Origin: Azadirachta indica | Lineage: Eukaryota; Streptophyta; Magnoliopsida; Sapindales; Meliaceae | Length of the DNA: 64,000 bases | Direction of reading: 5' to 3' | NCBI GenBank assembly: GCA_022749755.1 | Contig: CM040440.1 | Coordinates: 20,571,269-20,635,268 of the forward strand | Shown: positions 1-11,734 of the stretch, in pieces | How the letters are laid out: each line of letters begins with the position of its first letter | How positions within the stretch are numbered: position 1 is the stretch's first letter | Translations under genes and position numbers: made by a program | The notes under the pieces: model-generated | What the model was told of the DNA's origin: nothing | The model's database searches: none | Seen by the model: only the letters and a program-made list of their open reading frames with translations

Positions 1-404
1 ACAGGCACATAACTCTGTTATATATCTGTAGTAGATAAATGTCTTTCATGTTTTGATAAAGTTGAATATATATATATATATATATGTTGATTCTGAGCTG
101 AGTAAGTTTTAGAAAATTGAACGGGAATCATGTAAAAGTGGTCCATCTGCAACAGCTAGCTCTAACTTCGTACACAAGTGCTGAAACATTCTTTTTCTTA
201 TTATTCTTTCATGTCAATGGAAAGTACTTCATTGATCAGTGGTAATTAATTAAGAGCATAAAGTAAAGATTAAGTATTGGTACATAGAAATTGTGAAACA
301 GTAATAGAAGACGCGGTGGTGGCACTGCTGGCATAATAGTATATGCAGAGAAGAGGGTATGGTCAATTTCTTCAGGCACCTGCCTAAAAACGAAGGTCAA
401 ATGC

Positions 405-439
<35 letters not shown>

Positions 440-1035
440 AGAGAGAGAGAGAGAGAGAGAGAGAGTTAATTCCAGTAAAGAAGTTTCTGTTGCATCAAGT
501 TTTCTTTACTAAAGCAAATTAAGCAAGCAGGCACCGTTATTTTCGAGGTTTAATCCAATGTGCACATGATTTCGTACTTGATGCTTTGCATAATAAGAAG
601 AAGTGGTTTTTCCACCAATATCTTTAAGGATAGAAAACTTATGATTTATGATTATGTGAATAATCAAGGACAAGAAATTATGCTTTCAGTTTCATATAAT
701 ATTCTAATTGTCAAAATTTAATAAATGAAAATTCTCAATGAACAAGGAACAAAACAAAATCACTTTTGTAATGTCAAATTATTTGGAATATGTCACGAAA
801 GAAAAATTTGAAGCAACAGCTAGTGGATATCTTAAAAATGTCATCCGATCAGAATTTATGGATATATATATATATATAATTAATTGAACATAGTCTAATA
901 ATAATCTAATATATCTATATGCATGTTATCTGTCTATTGTTTAATGAAAAAGAACCAAAATTAAGGGTCATTTCCATATATAAGGAGAGTTTTCAATCCC
1001 ATTAAAACAGCACACTAAATCATACAAACATATTC

Positions 1036-1066
<31 letters not shown>

Positions 1067-2824
1067 TTGTGAAGTTCCTTTTTAAACAATTGCATGGATC
1101 GAATATTTCATTGCTTTTGTCAAAAGGGTTTATAATGCATATATGAAAATTTTCATTTTACACTACATTCATCAGAAAACCCTTCCATATATATATATAT
1201 ATATATATATAATTGCATGCCTTACTATTGAAGCTTCACAGTGTCTTCTATAGTTGGAAAGATGCATGATGCAGTTGTGGTTGGAAACTTCTTGCAATCT
1301 TCTGAAGAAGAAACTCATCAAAAAATTTTACTGGGAGACCTGAAATTTCATTGAAGAGAAGAAAAGCTTGATTAGAGGTTTCTATGACTCTATTGCTGAT
1401 TGTTCTCATTTCTGCAGCACCTAACAGAAGTTTCATTTATGCAGCCTCATGCAGTGGTAGAACTAGAAGAAATAGCACGCACTGCTTTCAATGACAACAA
1501 CTCAGCAGTCTTATAATTATTCTTGCACTGAAGAATATTATACCAAGTTCCTCACGGCCTAAGAAAGAGGGAATGAAAGCGAAAGAAAGAAAATTTTAAA
1601 AAAAAATTCAAGTTCCAATAAGCGTTGAAACAGGAGCAGCTTTATAGATTCAAAAATGTCTCAAATATATATGGTAATCAATCTCACAATTAACAAGGTT
1701 ATTACATATCATTGCTCATATTTTTGAGCTCGAAGTAATAAATCTCTTAAATTAACATAAGAGAGCATTTTAGATTATAATAATAAGATGCATGTGAATG
1801 TACGGATAACAATTGCAGCTCTCTTTGTGGACAAAGTGTGTTCAGACTCTGATTGCAAGTACCAATTAATCAACAAACCTTGGGAAACAGAAACACTGCA
1901 AAAATAATCAGCTAATTCAAATGGATGAAGACTAAAGTAATTTATAGGTTTGATCCTAGTGACCTAAAAAATTTAACAAATGATTATTAAACAAATAAGT
2001 TCATGTGTCGACTGTCTAGGGATCACATACCTTATGAAAATGAGGTACTTTCTAATGTTTTCAATCTGAACATGACACATAGCTTAGACGATTGTACTTG
2101 AAATTTTTAACTTGTCATTGTTTTCTAGCTAGATTCAACCACTTTTATCCCATTTTCATTTTGGAAAGAGAAGAAGAGAAGTTTGTAGGCAAGTATATCG
2201 ACAAAAAGCAGAACTTCAGAACTATACATGAAGGCTTGATAAGCACAAGGATAAGTCAAACCAAAAGATGTAATTGCACTGCTAAATTTTCAAGTACAGA
2301 AACAAGAATATGAATGTTTGCTCACAGAAGAAAAGTGTTTAAACTTTACCTGGCTTAAGAAATATAGTACTTAGCATTTCTTTATAAGTTGTATATGTAG
2401 ATCTTATGCTTTTAGATTTCAGACTAATATCCACATCTATATAGACCGAGGAAATTAGATTTTGAAGAGGAAGTATTTTAGAGAGGACTAGGTAGCTGTA
2501 TTAATTAGGTCAAAATTCTAGGTCCTCACTAGGTTCATAAACAAAGCAAATTAGTGAAACAAAATCAGGTTTTCTCCGATTCTGATAGGAAATTACACTA
2601 TTATTCTACCAATATCAAAGGTTACACTAAATTAAGGAAAACAATAATAATTGGGTAGATTTTTTAGGGTTTCAGGATTATGAACATTCTAGGGTTGCTA
2701 GGTTTTATTTATGGCAACAAAAGTGCGTGTCTCAAAAGTATGCAGCTAGCTAGCAGCAATTCAAAATTGACAGAAGTGGTGAAGTCTTCACCAATTTTTA
2801 AGGTCTCTCGAGCTGCAGCTCTTC
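1..2824. other. AT-rich intergenic DNA, no gene seen
   Basis: I find no convincing coding sequence on either strand. The stretch holds several (TA)n runs (about 66-85, 405-440, 1038-1062, 1188-1211) and a (GA)n run at about 440-466. The part just before 2825 is the 3' flank of the LBD gene. Short open frames here lack any recognisable motif. Confidence 0.6.
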
Positions 2825-3624
2825 TCATGAATTTTGAATGTAGCCAAAGGCCACTGATTGAAGGTCGTCAGAGTCTTGGAAAGTCCATTGCCTGCTGTCT
2901 GTATGCATGTCAAGCGTTCCCATTGAATGAGAAGACTCTCCAAAGCTTGCAAACGACACGTCTTCTCCTGAAATTGCTGAATTTTCATAATTATTCGCCA
3001 AAGAGTTTGGATTCATGAATCCATTTTCAGAGTATGGCATCGTTGCGGCTTGATTGTGGAGGTTTGGATTAAATTTGGTCTCCATGTTCGAATTTTCCTG
3101 GTGAAACCAACTGTGAACATCATGTGGGTGAGAAGGAAGATGTCCATAATATTTCTCATTAGGGTTCACAGTAACAGAGCCGTTGAGAAAGCTTTGAGCT
3201 GCTTGTTCCTTAAGCGAAGCAAGTTGTGCCTGTAGAGTGACAACCTACAAGATTTAAAAAGTGAAAAGCTATCAATAAATATTTACAAATAATAAGTTAG
3301 GGTTTCAACCATCAATAAACAAATTGCAAGGAAAAGAGCACAAACCTGCTGTTGCAGAGCAAAAATATGTGAAACGCAGCCATAAATGGGATCTTGAAGT
3401 CTAGCTTGAGCTTCATAAGAGATTGTGACAGCAGCTTCACAACGGTCACTCACAGGGAGATGAGCAAGCAGTTTTGAAACATTGCTTGCACCAAAGACCT
3501 TGTGAATAGCTGCGAAATGAGTAGCACCTTGTTCATGGCAGAAATAAGGTGCAAAAACACAACCCTTGACACATTTTCTTCTCAAGAATTTGCAGGCTCC
3601 ACAGGGAGAACCAGAACCTGTCAT
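2825..3624 (-). CDS. LBD29: LOB-domain transcription factor, LBD29-like
   Basis: Two exons, 3624-3346 and 3244-2825, joined in phase 0 by a 101-bp GT-AG intron, give 232 residues. The N-terminus carries the LOB zinc-finger-like block C8-x2-C11-x6-C18-x3-C22, then the GAS block ([12 protein letters not shown], about residues 37-48), and a leucine-zipper-like segment that crosses the exon junction (IFALQQQV then [10 protein letters not shown]). The intron position after the QQQV codons is the usual one for this family. The segments CHEQGA and [10 protein letters not shown] resemble Arabidopsis LBD29 more than LBD16. Members of the LBD16/18/29 group act in the nucleus downstream of ARF7/ARF19 auxin signalling in lateral root initiation; that role is inferred from family. 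The C-terminal half is Asn/Ser/His-rich, as expected of the variable domain. Confidence 0.93.
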
Positions 3625-3712
3625 CTTGAACTTGTGGGGATTTTGATGGAGTGTCTTTCTTAATTATCTTTCTCAGCTAGCTAGCGTTGTGCTGGGATTA
3701 ATTATCCCCAAG

Positions 3713-3720
3713 TTTATAAA
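3713..3720 (-). promoter_or_regulatory. TATA box of the LBD gene
   Basis: The minus strand reads TTTATAAA about 90 bp before the ATG at 3624, a normal distance for a plant core promoter with a short leader. A single auxin-response-type TGTCTC lies further upstream at about 4143-4148 (plus-strand reading); one hexamer is weak evidence. Confidence 0.55.
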
Positions 3721-5083
3721 CACCACAGAGAGAGAGAGGTGGATGATACAATAATGAATACTTAATTACATTTGGTCCCCTTAATGGGCTACAAATTTCA
3801 TTATTTTTTTTCTTAATAACCCTTCATCCTAAATTTTTATACGCTTATATGAGATTCCATTTTACATCCTTATACGACAAAACAAATAGCATAAACCCAA
3901 CCCATTTCTACTTGCTTGATGATTGGATCTATCACATATAGTTCTCATTTTTTTCCTTTTTTTCCCCCGTGTTTTCGTGATCTAATAAGTGATAACTACA
4001 ACTAAATATAGTAGTTCATCATCATGCTAAGATATATCCTTAATTAAAATGGAGGATTAAACAAGTGAAGTTGTTAAAAAGTATTTAGATGCTCATTACC
4101 CTTGACCTTATCATTGTAAAGAAATCATCTATTTAAGAGCAATGTCTCTCTTTTAGTAATATAGGAGTAAAAACTATCTTTATCAGTGCAAGTGCATGAG
4201 TTTTGATAGAAATAAAGGAAAGGAACTTATATTAATTACTACAGCTTTTCTGATGAACCAAAGTTACATGTTTCTTGCTTTGCTGCTGTAACTTCCTTTC
4301 TAATCAATAAAACTAGCTAAGAGATATCCAATATTTACGAGCTCTAACATATATTTAAATAGAGGTGAGACTAGGTTAGATATGTATGCAATTAATCGAA
4401 ACAGCTGAGACTGAGGAACATTCTATCACCGATCTAATTTGACCCTTCTCCTCGTAGATCACTCCAACCTGCTGATAGACTCTCTCCCTCTAAAAGTTTT
4501 GATGTAATAACTTTACTTATTATATACTAACAAACAACTATGCTGGCTATGAATCACCTTGTCTACACAATTCATTTTCCCCTTTCTTTTTTTCTTCTTT
4601 TGTTTTGTTTTATTTTTTATTTACTTTTAAAGATTGTCTTACTACGTTTTAAGTGATGCACTAATTACTATATTAATTATAATACAAATTTTATATATTA
4701 ACTTTAATGAGAAGTACAATGTATTACTGATTTATCATGAATTCATAAAATATTAAAAATATGCGTAATTTATTTGTAGTTAACGCCCAATATATAATAT
4801 ACATGATAAGAATAATTCACTTCATTAAGCTTTCTTGTTTTCAAAACGTAATTATCATTAAATAACACCTGAACTTGTTTCTTTATTGAATTTAATTTGT
4901 TAGGAAACGATAAAAGAGAATCATATCATTAATTATTCCATTTAATTAACAATTATTAACGCCCATAAGGGGATAGGTGATCTACCAGAACCTTCCAACA
5001 TGTTACATGTGAAGAACACTTTTTACACCAGCTAGCATGCAGGTCGATGGGAAAATCTGATCAACATGATGCCCCGGCCTGAT

Positions 5084-5225
5084 TATATATATATATGAGC
5101 CAATCAAATAATAAATCTGGTTCAGGTAGAGCTACTAGTTTAAGTTAATTAGCTGATCGTAATCAATGCGTACTGATCATAAACTAGTAGCTCTACCTGA
5201 ACCAGATTTATTGTTTGATTGGCTC

Positions 5226-5238
<13 letters not shown>
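5084..5238. repeat. Near-perfect inverted repeat (hairpin), MITE- or MIR-like
   Basis: The arms 5084-5142 and 5180-5238 are reverse complements with one mismatch in the non-TA part (core arms 5096-5142 and 5180-5226). The 37-nt loop contains a further TGATC/GATCA pairing. The outer edges run into (TA)n tracts on both sides. The length and near-perfection would suit a foldback MITE inserted in a TA microsatellite, or a young small-RNA hairpin. No transposase or known miRNA sequence was recognised. Confidence 0.8.
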
Positions 5239-5258
<20 letters not shown>

Positions 5259-6498
5259 ATTAATTAATGCAAATTAAGTGTGGCACACAATCAAACTATC
5301 TAGCCAGAACTTGGATCCTGCATTTTTGCAGAGGCAAATTAAAAATAGTAACTGATGTTAAGAATTTGTTGGCAAACCTATCGATGACATATAAACAAAA
5401 TTAACAAACATAAATTAAATCCCCATTTGAATTGATTTGGACAGAGGGAGGACTATTAATAGTACAGATGGGATTGATGAGAGTGTAAAGGGACAAAAAT
5501 AAAAGAAAGAAGCATATTCGAAAAATGAAAGAAACAAAAGATAGTGACACTGGAATAGAACACTTGACTAAGAGAAGCGCAAATACAAGACACAGAGAGG
5601 ATTTTTTTGCACTCAACTCGATCTTTGGAATAGTTTAAGTACAGCAGGTCACGGCTTGTCGAGCAATACAGTAATATTGACATTAATTAATCTTATTTAT
5701 AATCATTAATCACTTTCAATCACTTTCTTCTGTCACAGATAGGCACCAACATGTAGACCTTGCTCAAATGTGCAATCAGGACCCACTTCCAACCCTAATA
5801 ATGACCACCCAACTGAACATCTCCCAATGCCCCCCCAAAAAAAAAAATCTTTTTTTTTTCTTTTGTGTAGAAAAAAAAAAGTTAAAAAGAAAAATTAATC
5901 CTACTACTACTACTACTTGTTCTAATTCTTTGGTTTAATGGAAAAGATGTTGTATTAGGTTGGCTGTAATTTTATATTATATTATATTATATGTATTAAT
6001 TATCTACAAACAACTCATGATTTGTGGAAGCAGCTAATTTGGTTTGAAAATTAATAATGGAATTTAACTGTTAACGATTTGATGGGCTACTAACCAATTA
6101 AGTTGCTGCTGCTACCTAGCTACATATATATATATATATATAAATATACATAATGAAAAAATATAATTAGTTATAATATATGTGTAGATGTATTATATAT
6201 AATTAAGAAGGTCAATTATTTAGCGATTAAAAAGTGGCCAAATTGCAATATTTGGTTAAAATCATGATGATTAATAAGGATGACAAGGCTAATGATCTAC
6301 TGGAGGACAGAGTTGGATCGACGTATCAACAGAGAGCTCTTTAATTTTCTTGCATGGCAACCATTATCCCACCATTGCAAAAATGCCTTGCTTTAGCTCA
6401 TGTGTACTTGTTCGCCACTTAACCCAGCTTTCTAATTAAAACATTTTTTTATATATTATTCTTTCAGACAACAAGGCATTGTTAATTCACTTTAATTT

Positions 6499-6529
<31 letters not shown>

Positions 6530-8464
6530 TTAGACACAGATTATTAAATTAACAACAATATTATATATAATCATATATATACCCTTTAGACAATAATTAA
6601 CGTAGGAGGGGTTCAACTAATCTTAAAAGGGGCTAGCAGAACAATTTTAAATTAAAGTTATTAATTTATTCATTTAAATTTGCATAGACTAAATTTGTTT
6701 TTTTGGCAAGCATTTATATATTATATAATTTATTTATTAAAAGAAAAAAGAAGAGAAGAAAAGAAAAGAAAGTATGAATTGCAGATAGCTAGCCCCTCCT
6801 GAGTCTTGACAAGCCTTTTGGTGTTCCAAGCGACTTTTTGATATTTATAATTTTCTTTTATTTTATTTTATTAAAAATCAAAACTAGGCCTAGCTGAATA
6901 ATTCATCGTCTTTAATCTTCTGTACGTTCAGGCATAATTCCCTTGCAAACTTCCCCTCACAGCTGTCTAGATTTGGGCACGACTCATATTTATTAAATTA
7001 TCATTTGAGTTCTTTTTCAGCTTTTTGGATCATGGTAATCACCTGCTGATTGTTTTCAGAATATATATATATATATATATATATTATCCTCATTTAACAA
7101 ATAATATAATTAATTATTGTTATTATACACACACCTCCTCTTACAGAGAGGATTAAACCGCAGAAATTGAGCACCTAGCTACTTTGTATAGAGACACCAT
7201 CTTCATTAAATTATAAATCAGAATCAAATCTTTGTCTCTTAAAGCAATGTTTTATGTTGCAAACTCTAAGGTATACTTGAAATATTTATAAACTTATATT
7301 TGGGAATTACTGATTAGATATATTTATTTATCCATCAATTAACATTGAATTAATATATATATATATATATATGACATAAACATGCATAATACTTTGTCTT
7401 AAATTTCCATGGTAAAAGACAAATGAAGTAGCCGCATGGAAACATGCTTTTGAAGTGTCACACTCTAATTCCTTGGGCTTAATTTTCCACCAGGAAGTGA
7501 GTGGTCGATCGATCGATGATCACATGAATGAATTAATTCAAGTGGAATTTAGTAGATGTCCAATGTTAATTAATGACGACGGAAATGGAAAAAATGGGAA
7601 GGACCATTTCTACATTATAATCTGATTTTGATCAATCGATCATCATTAATCGAAACCTAGCTAGCTAATTGCATAATTAATGATAATTAATAACTAATAA
7701 TCCATATATGGCATGACTACCTTAATTAATTAATTAACTAATTTCTTTTTTATTATTATTGTTGTTCAAAGTGCGAGGCATGTTCACTTAATAATTCGAT
7801 ACAAAATGAAATGAAGAAGAGACAACATCTATCAAGAATTCATCAAGATTCTGTCTATATTATCATTTTTTATTTTCTTCTTATTCTGTTATGTATCATA
7901 TCCGTACTTAATTAATTTCTAATGATTGAAACATAATTAAGATAAGTTTTTCTTATTTCAAACTATTGCTTATCGAACATTATGATATAAAATATTAAAC
8001 ATTAAGAATCATTTTACTCTAGATGAATGATTTTTTTTTTTTTTAATAACAATGAATCTTCAATTATATATCCATAGAGATAAATGATGTGTCACATTAT
8101 TTCATTTTATCATAATTAATAGTACTTATTAATGTTAATTCAGTAACAACTTCTAAATGGAATTGAAGTTTTATATTAATCAAGTAATGCTAAAATATAA
8201 TATGACTTACTATAATATAATAACAACACTTAGTAGATTATTAATGTATCTCAAGACATGGTTATAATATTATACTGTAGTTGTATAGACTGATCAGTGT
8301 TGTTATTAGGCAGCTAGTTAATTTGATCAGAATTAATTAATTGTAGCCGTAGTTGCATAATGAATGTCATTGAATTCTGTAAGTGAAAGGAATACAATTT
8401 TATTAATAATAATCATAAAATCTGTCATTTAATTATTTACAGCTTCTATATATTATATTCAAAT

Positions 8465-8466
<2 letters not shown>

Positions 8467-8518
<52 letters not shown>
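8467..8518. repeat. (GA)n microsatellite
   Basis: About 26 uninterrupted GA units. It directly adjoins the GC-rich island that starts at about 8520. Long GA tracts are common in plant promoters and bind BPC/GAGA-type factors, but nothing else here proves promoter function. Confidence 0.95.
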
Positions 8519-8519
<1 letters not shown>

Positions 8520-8522
<3 letters not shown>

Positions 8523-8640
8523 CGGTGCACGTGGCTAACAAAAAGAAAGACACGCCAGTGACGCCACGCCGCACGAGTGGTCAGTATTTTATTTATTTTA
8601 ACACGGCGGCGGGTCCCATTGGAGCCATCGTCCACGTCAC
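8520..8640. promoter_or_regulatory. GC-rich island with G-box-type ACGT motifs
   Basis: In otherwise very AT-rich DNA this 120-bp patch is GC-rich. It contains CACGTG at 8528-8533, a run of ACGCC/CGCC elements, a CGGCGGCGGG patch and a CCACGTCA motif near 8632-8639. This suggests a bZIP/bHLH-type regulatory module or the promoter of an unrecognised transcript. No adjacent coding sequence was found, so the assignment is tentative. Confidence 0.3.
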
Positions 8641-11600
8641 CACCAGCTTGGAACTTGTACTTAATTTAATATTATAAACTAATTAGTCATATTAATATCA
8701 CTACACGATAAAATAAGAGTCATAGTTTCCAAGTTTTGGTTGTTTTGGTATACACAAAGCCAAACTTGTCTCTAAGAACTAATATATATAAATAGAATTA
8801 CGAATGAATTAATCAAAGAACTGAGAAACTTACAAGACTGTGGTCAAAATTATAATCTTCCCTTGCAAATAATTACTTATACCCTTTAATTAATTAATTA
8901 ACTAACTTTTATGAATCTATATATCTATGACACATTTGTAAAGTAATCATAAAATATTATTACATATATATATATATATATATATAAAGAGTTTTTCTCT
9001 TTAACGCATCAATAAAGTAATCATAATGCGAAAGTTTCTCTTTGAATCTGGGTTACTTGTGTTTTTCAATGACAAAACGTACGGCTAAATTATAAATGAG
9101 ACTTGAGTATAAGTTTCTTGTAAGTTAATTTAACGATTGAAAGTTGTAATCCATTTTTTTGCCTTGAAAGAAAGCATAAACAATCCAATTTCAAATCCTA
9201 ATCCTATTGCTCTATATATATAGGTCTTACACATAGAGAAATACTATCAGAGCAGGCTGATGAAGAGTCTTAATAAGTTAGAAATCTTGTTAGAGTTATA
9301 ATAAAAGATTTGATGAAGAAATTTAATAGAAGAGCTAGCTTAATTATACTTAATTAATAATAGTTGATTGATTTATGTATATGTTGTATAAGGACAAATT
9401 AGATGTGAAGTTAGAAAAGAAAAATGATGCAAGCCTGTGTCCCTGTAAGACCAGTCAAGCCGACACCAACGTTGCATATGGGCCATGTTGCACGTGTATG
9501 GGGATAGATTGCCTTATATCTAGCTAGGGTTTAATTTCTCTCAATCTAGAAGAAAGCTCATCCTTCATTCTTAATTATAAACTATGTATATGTATAATTA
9601 TAATTAATTCATAATCCCTTAATTAATCAAAATGTGACCCATCTCTAGCTTTGATGATTAAACGTTTGTGTTTTCATGGTTTTAAAATTTAAAGAATGAT
9701 GAAACATGTCTGAATATATCCGTTTCAAGAATCCATTGAAGATTGATTAAGTCTTTATCATGACATTATTATTGTAATAAATTAGGCTATCTTGATGCAA
9801 ACTCACGAGCTACTTAGTCCTGTAGATGTTCAAAGATGGAGTTCGATCCCGACAACACAAATAGGTAAGAAAATGTTGTTGCTTCATCATTGAGAAACAT
9901 AAGGAGAAACCTTCGTTTTCAATAGCTTTTTCAAAACTTGTCCTTTTAATCTAATTTAAATGGTGTAACTTGTTTTGGATTTAATAAATGTTGCTTTGTA
10001 TTTTGAATCGGGGGCAATTTTTCAAAGTCTTAACCATAATATTAGGGCTGAAATATATATACAATGTATTTATTTATTTTAATTAGTTAAGTAACATTGA
10101 ATAAAGACAATTTGTGTTTGTCATTTCAAGAAGATATATGGTGAAAGAGATGGTTTTGTCTTTGTTAAGAGTTTTTCGCTAGCTGTGATGACTTCAGAAA
10201 AGAAAAGAAAAGTATGGAAGTTAACTTGATCATTTCAAGAATTTTTTGAGCAAAGATTATTTAACCCATATAATAATGGGGTTAATTCCACAACTTATTC
10301 TTAATGTATATATTGTAAGAGTAAATTAAATTTGAGGTTGAACTCAAACAAATTAAGTTTTCTTTAGAAGCCAAAATTTCTTAAGGTAAGGTATTGATTG
10401 ATGATCAGAAAATTGAATTGGTATTAAGCAAAGCCCCACCACCCTGTTAATTTGTATGCATACACAGATACAGGTCCAGACATTTTATGAATTGTCTGGG
10501 ATTACTTTAGCACTTGCCCTTTAAAAGTACATTACTTTCTCCCGACCAAAAAAACTTGTACAATTAATTTCTTAATTACCAAAAAGAATAGACAAACTTT
10601 CCTGAATATAATTCATAATGGGTTGGCATTGCCTTCAAAAGTGCAGTCCATCACATTTCGTTTGTATATTAATTGTACATGATAAATTATCTATATTGTT
10701 TGTATTAATTAATTAAATCATGGGCACATTCCACTTTTAAGCATTCAAAATTATGCAAGAACTTTAATAATTTGTTCTTTCAATCGTTTGTCTGATAAAA
10801 AGAAGATCCCACCATATCTCATTAATTATCACCTGAACAAAGATTAGGCAATCATATTCGTATATAGCTAGCCCAGCCCAAGTCAACCATGAACTGTTAC
10901 TCCTCCCTCTTTCTCTTTCAAGCTTCAAGGACATCTGGGCACATTTTTATTTCCTTCAAATGAGAAATATTTGCTTTGAGAAAGAAGAAAACACTTCCAA
11001 GAAAGCAGGCATTAATGGTTATTGCATGAGAAGGCATGTTGGCCTTCGAGATTTCGACCATTTTAGGTAAAAACAGTTTGAAAAGGCACACGTGGCTAAA
11101 TGAAGATATAATAACCATGCAAATTTTAAAATGCTATCCATTTTCTCGATTGAATTGCAAATTAAAAGAAATTAACCACTCGCAAAAAGTGGGGGTTGAT
11201 TTCACAGGAATTAACTTTTATGAAAATGCATATTAAATTAGCTAATTAAGCTTTCACTACATAGTTTTCTTATGCGCGTCTGAGTGTGTTTTTCTACTTT
11301 TTCTTGGATGCTACAAAACCCTAGGATAGGGCGGCCTAGCTGTGGCTATTAATACCGCCAATTAATCCTTAGCCATAACTTTTTTTAAGGTTGGTAATGG
11401 TGGGGAAGCTTTGATCATCATTTACACATTTTGGAATGCTTACAACAAATTACATCTAAAACCAACATTTCAAATTCAACTCCCTTTTTGCTTGATTTTA
11501 GGGCAAGCAAATTTTATAGCTAGGACGCTACCATACGTTTTCTGTACCTAAAAGGACTCTCATCTATTACCAGAAGATCAAAGACGGAAATATAACAAAA

Positions 11601-11734
11601 GTTTGCTTCTAACAACAGTGGGTGTAGCCAGTTTTACCTCCTGGACAACTAATTTTGGAAGGATTTAAAATGAATTACATAAATTATACTACTTAATTGA
11701 TTATTTACATAACAATGAATAAAAATGTGGAATA

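Larger units (their letters stand above)
3725..11734. other. 8-kb gene-poor AT-rich spacer
   Basis: No gene-like coding structure was recognised in this long stretch. It is dominated by A/T runs and TTAATTAA-like motifs, with (TA)n tracts (about 5222-5252, 6123-6141, 7062-7084, 8965-8986), a (CA)n run near 6510-6529 and a long (GA)n tract. Separately listed are a hairpin at 5084-5238 and a GC-rich island at 8520-8640. Short open frames at 5.4-5.7 and 10.9-11.2 kb have no similarity I can name. Confidence 0.6.

Noticed and set aside
2680..3235. Plus-strand open frames over the LBD locus
   Set aside because: They are antisense shadows of the LBD exons.
9790..9870. tRNA-like B box (GTTCGATCC) in AT-rich DNA
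   Set aside because: No A box at the right spacing and no cloverleaf; at most a tRNA-derived scrap.
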